Positions 21,603 through 32,462 of a DNA stretch of 64,000 bases are shown one piece after another; the stretch's first letter is position 1, and each line of letters starts with the position of its first letter. Origin of the DNA: Saccharum officinarum (Eukaryota; Streptophyta; Magnoliopsida; Poales; Poaceae); NCBI GenBank assembly GCA_020631735.1, contig CM036201.1, positions 78,282,502-78,346,501 on the forward strand. Direction: 5' to 3'. A program made the position numbers and the translations under genes. The notes under the pieces were generated by a model that had not been told where the DNA came from, did no database searches, and saw nothing but the letters and a program-made list of their open reading frames with translations.

Positions 21603-24263
21603 CCAAGCCGGGCCGACTCGTCATTTCTCCCGCGCGCGCTCGGGCCGAAAGTCGTAGCCGGCCGGTTGGATTCACTGGGCCGGCCCGTTATCAATAAGAA
21701 AAATTAGTTTTTCGTTTTTCTTTTATTATTTGAGAAAGAAATACTTTGGAAAATGTTTGTGTAATTATTTTAGCTCCAAAAATTATGAAACAAATTTTGT
21801 AGTGTTTCTTATGAGTAGATCTACAGTTTAAAAATATTGCATGTCAAGTTTGAAATACTTTTCTGTAGGGTTTTTATTTAATCACTGAAATTGCTGTTTT
21901 CTTGTTAAATATGCAATAAATCATAGAAATGTCAGAAAAATATGGTTCCACTTGCAATAATTTTCTTTTGTGATGTACTTTCTAGAAAAAATATATGCCA
22001 TGCATGTTCTGTATAAAAATTCTTATGTGTAGTACAAGTGTTTAATATTATTAATAATTGTTATTTTTGCTAGAAAGAAAAATATTAATAAAACATGCAT
22101 GTAATAATTTTTCTTTAGTGATTGTTTGTTGTGTAGAATGTAGAAAAATTACTAAATCTGTTGTTTGATACTTTTCATAGTATAAAGTATTTTTATGCTC
22201 ATTTTTAGGCCCTAGCTTGTTATGTTTGTGTAGGCAGCTCTAGTAATCTAAATGTAATGAAATTTTTGTGGCATACTAGATTAGATGATAGTAGGCTGCT
22301 GTAATTTTCTCAGATTTTTCTATGCTACCAAAATAGGTGTTGCTGTTCAAACCTAGTCGCAATTAGGGTATAATTAACCTTGTTAATGCATGACTAATTA
22401 ATAAGATTACGTTGGTGTATCTTTGAAGCATTTTAGATTCATGTGATGACTTGACATAGTAGAGAATGTTGGTCATAGTATGCGAGTACATGTTCTTAGA
22501 TGATGTTGACTACCTTGTAGAAGAGTTGTATTCCTACTTTATGCAATAAAGTAAAACCTATTCATCTACATTTTATTCATCATGATCATTACATGTCATC
22601 TCTGCAATGCACCTAGACATGAGCAATTATACGTTTGCATCATACAGGATCGCAAGAAGTAACTCCAATAGCAGTTCCCGAGGAGCCGGAAGAGCAGCCC
22701 GAGGTGCCAGAGCAGGAGGTGCCCGAGGCCGACGAGGAGGTCGGTGAAGATCTTTCAGAGTGTCCCGACCACCATCCGAACTCTTTCGAGAGAGACAAGC
22801 CCCGGAGCATTTTCTCCCCCGGTTTGCAAATAATTTATTAATGCTTTCCTTTAACTGATGCATTACATATAGAAATTGTTTGCAACCGTTGCTGCATTAT
22901 ACCTTGTTTATCCTGTTCTACCATATCCTTGTTACCTTGGTATTTATAGTCAAGAAATGCTTAGCTTGCTTAGACCGGTAGAAGTCGGGTGATTTCCTAT
23001 CACCTGCGAGCTATAGGTGGTTACCTGGATCTGCTTGAAGAAGTATGTCATCTTAGAATAACTAAGTGTTAATGTGAAATTGAGACCGGACGGAAACTTA
23101 CAGGGTTTTGGACTGTAGTATTTTCCGTCTGTGTCAATTAAGGACCGACCGTTATTGGGCCTCGAGTCATGTTGAATGCATGCCTTACATTTAGCTGGCC
23201 GAATAATGTACCTTTCGACCGCGAAGCTGGGAGATTATTCGGGCCAAGTGGATTGCCCGCAACACACTGTACTGGAGCAGTAGTGGCAGGATACGGGGGC
23301 GCGATGATAAGGCCAAAGAGCAGTCGGGCGGCCCCCGGGTACATGTGGTTCTTAGCAAACTCGAGACTTTACCTGAATAGTTGACTCGGTGACCAATACC
23401 TTATTTTAGCGGGTGAGTGAGGTTTATGTGAGGAATAAATTACCAGCTGGTTAATAATCGATTCGAATCGTCATCGTTCACTGGATAGTGAACACTTGAC
23501 TTGAGTTACTTCATCGTAGTAATCTTGATGAAACACTTGGACAGTTATATGAAATATGACATGATGGAAGTCGTTAATGATCATTGGTCAACCTTACCTG
23601 TTTAATTACATGTTATTCTAGTACATGTGCAAATATAGTTGACAGGTTAATAAAGATTTAACTTGATGCAAAGCTTCTGGAAAAGATTCTTTAAATACTA
23701 AAAATGTCTTTTGCAAATGAGTCAGCTACCCTACCATAAAGCCTGTCATGATCCTTGGTGTCTTTTATTTTCGGTTATGTCGGGTAAGTTTAGCTGAGTA
23801 CTTTCTCGTACTCAGGGCTTTGTTCCCACTTGTTGCAGATGGGCAGATGTATTACGGCTACTGTATCAACTGCATTTATCCTGCGATGGGAGAAGCTTAG
23901 GACCATAGGCAATGGTCATTCACTACATCTCGTTTGATGCTTTTGTTGGAGATGATCCTGAGCTGGCACTTTATTTTGAACTCTGTGTGAGTGTGTGATT
24001 TGAACTAAATGTTTCCGCTACTTTTATTTGAACTTAATTTGTAATAACTATGTTTAAACTCCGATGTATTTGCGACGCGAACTTTTATGTAACTTGTGAT
24101 GGTGACCGCTGAACTTATTACGATCTTGGCTGGTATGTAAGTTGGTTTGAAATCCGTCGTGATTTCACGGACTACCGGGTTATACGGGCTTAAGTTTGTT
24201 AAACCGTTTGCTCGGTGGATGATTTTCTTACTTAATCTCGTATAATTGGTCGGTTCTGTTACA
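21603..24263 (+). repeat. Old Tekay-type gypsy LTR, plus orientation, truncated or solo
   Basis: Starts with the right copy of the CCAAG TSD of copia element 2. The right end GGTCGGTTCTGTTACA (24263) is the exact counterpart of the LTR end TGTAACAGAACCGACC at 34932, 46204 and 53435. Internal blocks also match those LTRs in reverse order and strand: an acidic coding-like block at 22650-22830, AGACCGGTAGAAGTCGGGTG near 22973 and GAGTACTTTCTCGTACTCAG near 23797. No primer binding site follows, so it is a solo or truncated LTR. The left part is interrupted by copia elements. Confidence 0.75.
22635..22841 (+). other. Coding-like acidic block conserved between divergent gypsy LTRs
   Basis: The open frame contains many Glu-Pro residues (VPEEPEEQPEVPEQEVPEAD) then LSECPDHHPNSFERDKPR. 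The LTRs at 36361-36681 and 54863-55183 (minus) carry a related frame with EEDQEQQEPEDPAGEG and then LPECP-HRPSTFLK-KPR. The frame has no recognised domain; whether it is translated is unknown. A CATCATACAG just upstream looks like a splice acceptor. Confidence 0.35.
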
Positions 24264-24272
24264 ACTTCTCTA

Positions 24273-24710
24273 AGGGCTACAACTTTGGTATAAAATATAT
24301 TTTCATTTGACATCATATAAAAATGATATCGTTTTTCTAATGCGACAAATGGTAATACACAATTATTATGTTATTGAAATTTTATATTATTTTTTGGTGC
24401 GTTTTAACTATTTCAAATGAAAAAACTAAAAACTACAAAGTTGTAGATTCCATTGAGGGCTACAACTTTCATGTAGAAAGTATCTTTATTTGACGCCATA
24501 CAAAAACGCTAGTATTTTTCTAATGTGACAAGCACATATATGCAATTATTATGGTCTTAAAATTTATTATTAATTTTTTGAGCATATTAATGTCCTTAAA
24601 TAAAAAAAAACTCAAAGCTACAAAGTTATAGATCTCATCGAGGGCTACAATTTTCATATAAAGTTCATCTTCACCCGACATCATATGAAGGTGTTATGAT
24701 TTTTCGAACG
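24273..24710. repeat. Tandem repeat of about 183-185 bp, 2.4 copies
   Basis: Units begin AGGGCTACAA at 24273, 24456 and 24641. Each contains a CATTTGAC/TATTTGAC-type block, TTTTTCTAATG and CTACAAAGTT. Copies are about 70 percent alike by eye. AT-rich, no coding. The following 24711-24960 has clustered TGTCACGCC/GTCGCGCC words and nothing recognisable. Confidence 0.7.
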
Positions 24711-25169
24711 TTTTGTCTTGTCACGCCACTCCCGGTGACGCGACAGAACAATACTGTCACGCCAGCGGGAGCGGCATTACAGCGTTTTTCTTGTCGGAAA
24801 CACCGTCTAACATGGCAGATTTTGCCGCGCCAATGCATGTGGCGCCACAACGTTATTTAGTCGCGCCAGCGCCGCTGCCATGACAAAAAGGTCGATTTGA
24901 AAATATTTTTTAGGTAAGATTATTTTTAAAATATTGAATAAAAATGGTTAAAATATAAAAATCCTTCGAGTTTCTTTGCATCCCGATTGCCCCAGCCCCA
25001 CCTGTTTGGCCGTATTGCGTGTACTTCTCCAAGACCAAGTATTCTCGACCTTTTAAGTATTCTGCTATTTGTAATCTAATCCTACTTAGTTTTGTACCGT
25101 ACCGCTACGGGAGAAGTGTTGTAACCCGTAGGAGGTAATAAAAGAAGCCCAGGACAAACGATGCAACTC

Positions 25170-25373
25170 ATACCTTTCTCGGTCTTTTGGCTAAGATCAA
25201 GTATAGTATCTGTTTTTACCAGTTTAATACCTGATATTGTGAGGCACCGCTTCACAATGATATATTGAACTTATTTTTTATGGGGGAGGAATCATAATTG
25301 TGGCTTAGCCACTTCGATTCCGGGCGTCACTCAAGAGTTGCACTATAGCTTGAGCTTAGCGCACCCTAACCAA
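25170..25373 (+). ncRNA. U2 snRNA-like locus A (divergent, probably pseudogene)
   Basis: The 5' end ATACCTTTCTCGGTCTTTTG and the following GGCTAAGATCAAGT are the conserved start of U2 small nuclear RNA, which pairs with the intron branch site in the spliceosome. The branch-recognition hexamer GUAGUA reads ATAGTA here. The usual stem IIb is replaced by TTGTGAGGCACCGCTTCACA, which still folds as a hairpin. An Sm-like run ATTTTTTAT and a 3' end GCGCACCCTAACC are present. No clear plant upstream sequence element (RTCCCACATCG) is seen; a block TTGTAACCCGTAGGAGGTAA shared by all three loci lies just upstream. Probably not functional, but the 5' domain is well kept. Confidence 0.75.
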
Positions 25374-25437
25374 ATCAATTCTCAATGTTTATAGCTTGAG
25401 CTTAGCGCACCCTAACCAAATCAATTCTCAATGTTTA
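25346..25437 (+). repeat. 46-bp tandem duplication across the 3' end of U2-like locus A
   Basis: TAGCTTGAGCTTAGCGCACC onward (25346-25391) is repeated exactly at 25392-25437, so locus A has two copies of the U2 3' hairpin strand. Loci B and C have one copy. Confidence 0.9.
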
Positions 25438-25575
25438 TTTTGTTGGTCGTAGCATTGCGCGTGTATGTATATATATATAAAATCTCAAATGAAAACTCAG
25501 ATATAAGTATCTGAGCCAACTTGTACCAAACTCTCGGCAGTTCCCGACAGCATTTTAGGTTTCTTATTTATATAT

Positions 25576-25817
25576 GGCCCTGTTTACTTCCCATAGAAAC
25601 CCAAAATATTTCCTCTTCCACCTATCACATCGAATCTTTAAACGTATGCATGGAGCATTAAATGTAGGTAAAAAAATAACTAATTACATAGTTTGTCTGT
25701 AAAGTTCAAGACGAATCTTTTGAGTCTAATTAATCTATGGTTGGACAAATTTTACCAAATAACAACGAAAAGTGCTACAGTAACTTTTCACCCCATTTTT
25801 CTCAGCTAAACACAGCC
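25576..25817. mobile_element. MITE with GGCCCTGTTTA-type ends, copy 1
   Basis: Ends GGCCCTGTTTA and CTAAACACAGCC, flanked by TAT on both sides. The core TCACATCGAATCTT, AATGTAGGTAAAAAAATAAC and GACGAATCTTTTGAG is shared with 31709-31937 and 32701-32943. The remaining 25818-26200 shows no gene. Confidence 0.7.
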
Positions 25818-26244
25818 TATGTAATAATATAATATACCATCATTGCTAGTGTTAAAATATTTGTAGTTAGGCCTAATACCATAATTACTAGTATATTGTT
25901 AAAATATTTGTAGTTAGGCCTTCAATGGAACGAACGAATTTCACATGAGACATATAGTGGTTTCACAAAAAAATAGTTCATTTTCACATAAAGCAGGAGA
26001 GAAAAAACTCGAATTTCAAAGCGAGTCTTATTAGTCTGAACATACATAAATAATACATATTTATCATGACAAAACTTTAACATCTCATACTTTTTTTGAA
26101 ACAAAAAATATCATATACTCTGGACTTATAGATGTTATAACGGTGACACAATAAAAATTAAAACTCGAAAAAGCAAGACACCCAGTCTCGCACAAAGCAT
26201 CGAGTACGTGGTTGCAACATTGCCAAGCGCGTATCCAACCATCA

Positions 26245-26395
26245 ACACAGCTTGCGTGCAATGGGCGCCGCTCCTCGCGTCCACCGCCGTTCTGCTCCTT
26301 GCCGCCGCCATGACCGTCGGCGGCCACGAACACGCGCTCGCGCGCCTGGCTGATGATCATCCCACCGCTGAGCGGCCGCACAAAAGCATTGGTGA
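26245..26395 (+). pseudogene. Possible first-exon fragment of an aspartic-protease gene
   Basis: A frame reads WAPLLASTAVLLLAAAMTVG, a hydrophobic signal-peptide-like stretch, then GHEHALARLADDHP, and ends at a good splice donor (TTGGTGAGTAA). Flanking sequence ahead of it (CCCAGTCTCGCACAAAGCAT) also precedes the protease fragment at 28987, linking the two. A shorter, more decayed version is at 32960-33075. Assignment to the protease rests on this context, not on a domain. Confidence 0.35.
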
Positions 26396-26399
26396 GTAA

Positions 26400-27540
26400 T
26401 GACCTGACCTCCTTCAGTTCTCTGCCACAGTGCCACCTGATGAGCTATCACATCGATCTGTTTGTCTCGCCGTGGGCTGCTAACGTGTACGCGCGTGAGT
26501 GGACTCTAGTCGGCTAACCAGTTGCCGACTGGACTGTCGGCACCGATAGGTGTCCTGTCGGCCTCTGGGTAGCCGATAGGATGCTAGTCTTGCAGTTTTG
26601 TTAAATGAACACCCAGATTTGCAATTATTATGTATTATTACAAAGCAAAGCACGCAGGGGAGTGTTTGAGCGGACGGATGCTCACCTCACGCGTGCCCTG
26701 GCCTCCGGCGACGGGGCCTCCTCGCGCTCGCGGCGTCGGCTCCGGCCACTGGCATTCGTCGTCCGTACCGAATAGCAGCCGCGCCATCGCCGTCGCCGCT
26801 GGCGGGGCGGAGTCGGTTCTTCCGACGCGTCGCGCACTAGGCGCCCAGCTGAGACGACGACCGGTGGTGCGACCAGATGGGCCGCGGCGGCTGGCTGGCT
26901 GGCGCTGCGACTGCGACTGGCGAGGAGCTAAGCTCGGGCGCCAATCGATGGCGAGCAGCAAGCTGCTTCAATTCTACTCCTCTCCCTCCCTCCCTCACCC
27001 ACCGTCCTTACCAATGGACCGAATGAGTTGGTACGTTCGGCCGGCCGCCATGGTGATAAAATGGCCAGCGGACGGGACAAGTCAAGGACACAGTGCCCAC
27101 AAGTTCTCAGCACGTCGTCCGGCATACGACCTGACCCGCCGCCGGTGCGCAGAAACAGTTGGGCTGACAGGACGTCCGGCGGCGGCTTCTTTGCTCTACT
27201 AGAACTACACTTTGACTCTTCTCTCTCCCTCTCTCGCTCTCTGAGCTCTCTGCCATGGACCATGGTGATAAGGATGGTCGGCGCGCACAAGGAGACGCAC
27301 AGTGCTCAACTCAAGTGCTCCATCGGACCATCGCCGTCGCGCTCACAACGTGGAGAAGGAAAAGGTGCCACAAAAACCAAACGACCAGTTATTTTGGGCT
27401 CTGTTCGGTGTCCTCCTTTTCTTTTCTTGTCCTCACTTAGGTCCATGTGCCATGAACGCTCCGGCCCAATAACGACCCGTATGAGTTTCTTTGCAGCCCG
27501 ATCGCCCCAGCCCACCTGTTTGGCCATATGGCGTGTCCTT

Positions 27541-27543
<3 letters not shown>
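26400..27543. other. GC-rich stretch without a supported gene
   Basis: Frames of 60-190 codons exist on both strands, but their composition (Arg/Pro/Ala/Gly) is what GC-rich non-coding DNA gives. 26505-26585 repeats GCCGAC/GTCGGC/GCCGATAGG words in both orientations. The segment 27355-27530 is the upstream flank of U2-like locus B and matches the flanks of loci A and C. Confidence 0.5.

Positions 27544-27629
<86 letters not shown>
27544..27629. repeat. (ATT)n microsatellite, about 28 units
   Basis: An uninterrupted ATT run of 86 bp. It lies in the upstream flank of U2-like locus B at a position where loci A and C have short non-repetitive sequence. Open frames through it are trivial poly-Ile or poly-Tyr. 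Confidence 0.97.
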
Positions 27630-27741
27630 CCTTTCTATATTTGTAATCTAATCCTGCTTATTTTTGTACCGTACCGCCACTGGACAAGGGTTGTAACCCG
27701 TAGGAGGTAATAAAACAAGCCCAGTACAAATAATGCAACTC

Positions 27742-27957
27742 ATATCTTTCTCGGCCTTTTGGCTAAGATAAGTGTAGTATCTGTTCTTATCAGTTTAGTA
27801 TCTAATATTATGAGGCACCGCTTCACAATGATATATGAACTTATTTTGTGTGTGTGTGGGGGGGGTGGGGGGGGGGAATCGTGATAGTGGCTTGCCACCA
27901 GGATTTCTTGGGCGTCGCTCAAGCGTTGCAATATAGTTTGGGCTTGCGCACCCCAAC
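27742..27957 (+). ncRNA. U2 snRNA-like locus B (probably pseudogene)
   Basis: Begins ATATCTTTCTCGGCCTTTTG then GCTAAGATAAGTGTAGTATC. It keeps the normal branch-recognition GTAGTA, unlike loci A and C. One base is missing in AAGATAAGT. The hairpin TTATGAGGCACCGCTTCACA has a broken pair. The Sm region is replaced by a GT run and a G tract (27848-27877). The 3' end GCGCACCCCAACC is close to the usual U2 end. The Sm damage argues against function. Confidence 0.72.
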
Positions 27958-28986
27958 CAAATCAATTTCTAACTTTTTAATTTTTTATTATTATTATTTA
28001 TTATATTTGTATTTGTATTATATTTCTTTATTTATATTTATATACTATATTTATTATTAAATATTTATTTATATACTTATTAAAAGAGTAACTACAACGA
28101 TAGTACATGTGCCTATATAAATGATTTTTCAAAAAAAACTCGGATATATATACCTTATATTATAAAAACAAAAAATAGATGTAGAAATACATGTGAATTG
28201 CCATTCCAAGGTCATTCGAAGAGGCTGTTAATGATTTATAGGCTTCTATATATATACCATTCGAAATGTAGAAATTTTACTGGAATCATATATTAATTTT
28301 ATAGAAAATCAGTCCATTTTACACGAAAGTAGAAAAAATTCTGCATTTCAAAGAAGAGTCTTAGTTTGAACAAATGCAAATGACATATACATATTTATCC
28401 TGAACAAAACCTAACTTCTCATGCTCTTTTTTGAAGCAAAAAAATCTCATGCTTACTAGATACTATAATGGTGGTACAATAAGAGAAAATGCCGGCTAAA
28501 GTTAAAAACTCGAAGACCAAGACATGTCTGCTGTATGATTGTGTCAAATAGTGTGGCCAGAGGGATTACTTTGGTACTGTATCTCACTAAATGCCAACAC
28601 ACACAAAGTTAGGTTTGCCAAACGACGTGTTGTGTCCATATGACCTTATGTCCACATCCCATGGCCATATATATGCATTTGTGTGGCTGGCCATTCTGCT
28701 GGAAGATACAGATCCCTTCTAGACTCGTGATAATACACACAATCACACATAGATATAGACAATGACTTTTTTGTGTAACAATGTAGGCGATGAGTTGAAC
28801 AAGATTCATGGTTAGTCATGTGCTCTTCTCACGAGGCTGCTCTCTAGCTCCATGATCGTCTGCCTCCTCTGGTCCTTCTCGCCAAGGCTGTGCCAGACAG
28901 ACCCATCGCCCTACAAATACAAATAAATTGGTGCACTTCATCAGAAGCTCAGACACCCAGTCTCGCACAAAGCATTGAGTACGTGG
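27958..28986. other. AT-rich flank of U2-like locus B, no gene
   Basis: Simple AT-rich sequence to about 28490. Then 28510-28830 matches 34250-34563 downstream of U2-like locus C (shared CAACACACACAAAGTTAGGT and CCCATGGCCATATATATGCA). It is part of a duplicated block and no coding signal is seen. Confidence 0.6.
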
Positions 28987-29678
28987 TCCGGCGTGATCGG
29001 CCTCGGCAGGGGCCCCCTCTCACTGGTGTCGCATCTCGGGCGCTTCTCCTACTACTTCCCCCACAACCACAACAGCTCCGGCGGTGACACCCCGAGCTAC
29101 TTCATCCACTTTGGCGACGACGCCACGCCGCAGACCAAGCGCGCCTTGACCACCCCGCTCCTGGTCAGCGATGACTACCCCAGCTCCTACCTCGTCGGCT
29201 GACTGGCATACAGGTCGACGGCAAGGACCTTGGCATCCCGCGAGGGACGTTCGACCTCCGTAAGGACGGTTCCGGCGGTGTGGTCTTGAGCATCGCCGTC
29301 CCCGTCACGCTCCTCGCGGAGAGCGCGTACAAGCTTCTGAGACAGGCGCTGGTGAGTCGGATACGGCTGCCCAAGATACCGGCCATGGCGCTCGTCTTCG
29401 ACGGCAACGCCGTCATGGAGCTGGAGGTGGGGAACTACTTCTACATGGACGCCAGCAGGGGGCTGGAGTGCCTGACGATACTGCCGTCGCCGGACGGGGA
29501 TGTGTCGCTCCACGGCAGCTTCATCCAGGCCGGCACGCACATGATCTACGACATCCATCGTTCGACACTGGCGTTTGAATCGCCACCGCCGCCGCCGCAT
29601 CGGCTGTCATCATCAGCTCCACCGCTGCTAGTGCTGTTTGCCCATTTCTTGTGGGTCGCCGTGTACATGATTTTGTGA
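28987..29678 (+). pseudogene. Plant aspartic protease (pepsin family A1, nepenthesin/CND41-like), 5'-truncated pseudogene
   Basis: Opens at SGVIGLGRGPLSLVSHLGRF, the conserved stretch between the two catalytic aspartates, and runs through FSYYFPHNHN and TPSYFIHFGDDATP. A one-base loss near 29203 shifts the frame (YLVG then stop); the next frame continues GIQVDGKDLGIPRGTFDLR. The second catalytic motif, normally DSG-T/S before VTLL, is SIAV here, so the aspartate is gone. Conserved FDGNAVMELEVGNYFYMD and HMIYDIHRSTLAFE follow. It ends with a Pro run and a hydrophobic tail (LLVLFAHFLWVAVYMIL) like a GPI signal. The N-terminal half with the first aspartate is missing. Clearly dead. Confidence 0.85.
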
Positions 29679-29958
29679 ACTAGAAAGATTCTCCGCGCCT
29701 TGCTATGGGTATCAAGAAGAAATACGAATAAATTTGGGCATCACCATCATCCACTGAAAACTGTATTAGGAGTATGTGTGTGTATGATGTTGGCAATGTA
29801 GGAACACTAATGAACTTGTGGTGTAATATTGATGAACTACCACAACCATGGAGAATGCATCCATTGTCATATATGGTCTAGATTTTTTAATTCAAAGTAT
29901 GAGCTGAAGTAAAACTAAACAGAAATATTAGCTGAACACTAATGGCAAATCCACCTTT

Positions 29959-30775
29959 TTTCTGGAAAGATGTTTGGCTTTATGACAAGTCTTTAGAAAT
30001 TATGTTCCCTATTCTGTTCAAATTATGTGAACAGAAAGATAGTTATGTTCATCAAGTGTTGGTAAGATCTAAGCACTGAATGGATCAAAATTGTATGACA
30101 CAGTAGTAAAATTGTCTTGGGTGAATATGAAGATTGTGTGTTGTGGAAGCTAGGGAAAGCTGGAAAATTTTCTGTCAAATCCACATACAATGCTTTAACT
30201 ACTAATAAGAATGGCCAATCTTTCAAAAACATTTGGAAAGGCAAGATCCCTGCAAAAATTAAGATCTTCTTGTGGTTAGTTGAAAACAATGCCATCCTAA
30301 CCAAAGATAATCAGATTAAACGTCAATGGAAAGGTGATCCTGTTTGTTGCTTCTGTCCCAACAACGAAACTGGTACTCATTTACTTTTCACTTGCTGTGT
30401 GGCAAGAATCATTTGGTCAGTAGCAGCTACAGCTATTGGTTCTACTGACATTCCCAAAAACCTTAAGCAATGTTGGGTTTGGTTTGAAAAATGGTTGCCT
30501 GGGGCAAAAAAAATTCTATGCTCTAGGCATTTCAACAATTTGTTGGGCCATTTGGAAGGCTCGTAACAGATCATGTTTTGAAGGAAAGATTCTAATGAAT
30601 CCTATTGAAATCTTATGCCATGCCTGTGCTTTGATGCGATTCTGGGCAGGTCTCTATGCGGAAGAAGATGAAGAGATGTTGGTTGAAGGGGCCAACGCAA
30701 TGCTGATGATAGCTTTGAAATTGCTTTGCAAACAAAGGAGGAAGGCCAATGGTTCTGATGATCAAGGACGGTAAC
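29959..30775 (+). pseudogene. L1-type LINE, C-terminal fragment with RT zinc-binding domain
   Basis: FWKDVWLYDKSLEIMFPILF, then after stops DCVLWKLGKAGKFSVKSTYN, IWKGKIPAKIKIFLWL and CCFCPNNETGTHLLFTC, the pattern of the zf-RVT domain at the C-terminus of plant L1 polyproteins. An A run near 30510 shifts the frame; AIWKARNRSCFEG follows in the next frame and ends at 30773. Endonuclease and RT are absent, as expected for a 5'-truncated LINE. 30776-31313 looks like its 3' untranslated part and unassigned sequence. Confidence 0.8.
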
Positions 30776-31313
30776 CAAGACGAGGACGAGGAGCTCTCGA
30801 AGGAAAGACGCCTGATGCAGATTCAATGCTCTGTAATCGTTATGAATTTTGTGTTGTTTGTTTCTGAACCTGGATACAGCCAGTGTGCTGCTCTTTTATC
30901 CGTCTCGGTTTAGCTTTCTCTAGCTCCTGTTACGATCTAGCTAGCTCTAGCGCTCTCTTTTGCTGCTCTGAACAAAACTTAAACTGCTTGTATTAAGGTA
31001 GAGAATGTTTGGATTACAACACGCTTGGACAACGCTCTAGAGGGGAGCTCATATATAATACAATCACGCTCATACCCTCCTCCCTAGTGAATTTGGTAGC
31101 TAGGCTATTATGCTGGAAAGGATAAAAAGGAAGATAATTATATATAGTATTTAATGAAGTGCAGGGTAGCCAATTGTATGCCTTGGATTCTTTTGCCCAT
31201 GTTTGCTATTGGGATGAAAATGGAAGGGTGGCCACCTGTGATAAGAGAAAGGAGCGTGTATATGTTAGATATTAGAATTGAGTAAAAACACTTCTTTAGC
31301 TAGGTTCTGGAAG

Positions 31314-31564
31314 TACTCCCTCCGTCCCATTGATCGTGCAATTATGAGAAACGTGCCGTTCAAACTGTGTCCACTTTGACCAAATTTATAGCAAAAAGTA
31401 TTAACATTTATGTCTCAAAATAAATTTATTATGAAAATATATTTCATAACCAATCTAACGGTACTTATTTTGTCTCATAAAAGTTAGTATTTTTTTATGT
31501 AATTTTAATCAAAATTTACGATGGCTGACTTGAGAATTGCATATTTATTGGGACGGATGGAATA
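31314..31564. mobile_element. Stowaway MITE (Tc1/mariner)
   Basis: Ends CTCCCTCCGTCCCA and TGGGACGGATGGAA, with TA on each side. These are the standard Stowaway inverted ends and target site, with two changes in the right end. About 247 bp, non-coding. Confidence 0.92.
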
Positions 31565-31708
31565 CCTATTATTATTGATTTTTATCACGATCTTTCTATA
31601 TCTCTCTTTGAATATGGCTGCAAAAGTATCTGACACCCACCACCGCTTCTTACGTTGAATGTCGTCCTTTTGGAAGCGGGAAATCTCGTAGCCAGAACTT
31701 TCAGAAGG

Positions 31709-31937
31709 GTGTGTTCACTTTCCATGCAAACCCAAAAAATTTCCTCTTCTATCTATCACATCGAATCTTGGAACGTATGTATGGAGTATTAAATATAGGT
31801 AAAAAAATAACTAATTGTATAGTTTGTCTGTAAATGTCGAGACGAATCTTTTAAGTCTAGTTACTTCGTGGTTAGATAATATTTATCCAATAAAAATAAA
31901 AAGTGCTACAGTAACTTTTCACCCACTAAACACTCCC
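31709..31937. mobile_element. MITE related to 25576-25817, decayed ends
   Basis: Shares the core TCACATCGAATCTTGGAACG, AATATAGGTAAAAAAATAAC and GACGAATCTTTTAAG with the copies at 25576 and 32701. The terminal GGCC is lost on both sides (GTGTTCACTT and CTAAACACTCCC). Confidence 0.65.
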
Positions 31938-32130
31938 TAAATAAAAGTTAGGTTTGCCAAACTATGTGACCATGGGCTGATGGGCCACGGCCATACATGC
32001 ATTTGTCTTTGGCTAGCCTAGCCTAGCCATGTGCTCGTCTCACTGACTCACTCCACGAGGCTGTCTCTTCTGAATCTCTTCTCTCCAAGGCTGGCAGACC
32101 CATCGCCCTCCAAATAAACACAGACACAGC
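31938..32130 (+). repeat. Fragment of the duplicated U2/protease block
   Basis: AAAGTTAGGTTTGCCAAAC, ACGGCCATACATGCATTTGT and CAGACCCATCGCCCTCCAAA match 28605-28920. It continues after the hAT MITE at 32407-32462. No coding. Confidence 0.65.
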
Positions 32131-32406
32131 TATGGATGAAAACGGATCGGATACGGACGGATATCACTGATATCATATTTGTTTTCATATTTCTGGTCGG
32201 ATTCGGATTCGAATACGGATAATGTCAGCCATTTCGGATAGGATATGATTGGATGTCGACATCATAAATATGCGATTTAAATATTCGGATACGGATACGG
32301 TATCGGATGTTGAATATCCGGACTCGGATACGGACAGATCTGAACCCCTCTAAACGAATTCGGTCTCGAATACGGTCGGAAAATATCCGTACTGTTTTCA
32401 TCCCTA
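32131..32406. mobile_element. hAT-type MITE, copy 1, TSD GACACAGC
   Basis: 276 bp, ends TATGGATGAAAACGG and CCGTACTGTTTTCATCCCTA. The 8-bp GACACAGC is present directly at 32123-32130 and 32407-32414. An 8-bp TSD and TAGGGATG-like ends indicate the hAT superfamily. The interior is rich in CGGATACGGA words. Confidence 0.9.
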
Positions 32407-32462
32407 GACACAGCACATGCACATCATCAGAAGCTCAGAACCCCAGTCTTGCACAAAGGCCT

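Noticed and set aside
26505..26585. CACTA transposon end suggested by repeated GCCGAC/GTCGGC words
   Set aside because: No CACTA terminus or 3-bp duplication found nearby.
26630..27202. 190-codon plus-strand frame and overlapping minus-strand frames
   Set aside because: Composition is that of GC-rich non-coding DNA, no domain is recognised, and frames of similar length exist on both strands.
27528..27710. Open frames of poly-Ile or poly-Tyr through 27544-27629
   Set aside because: They are the ATT microsatellite read in different frames, with no coding support.
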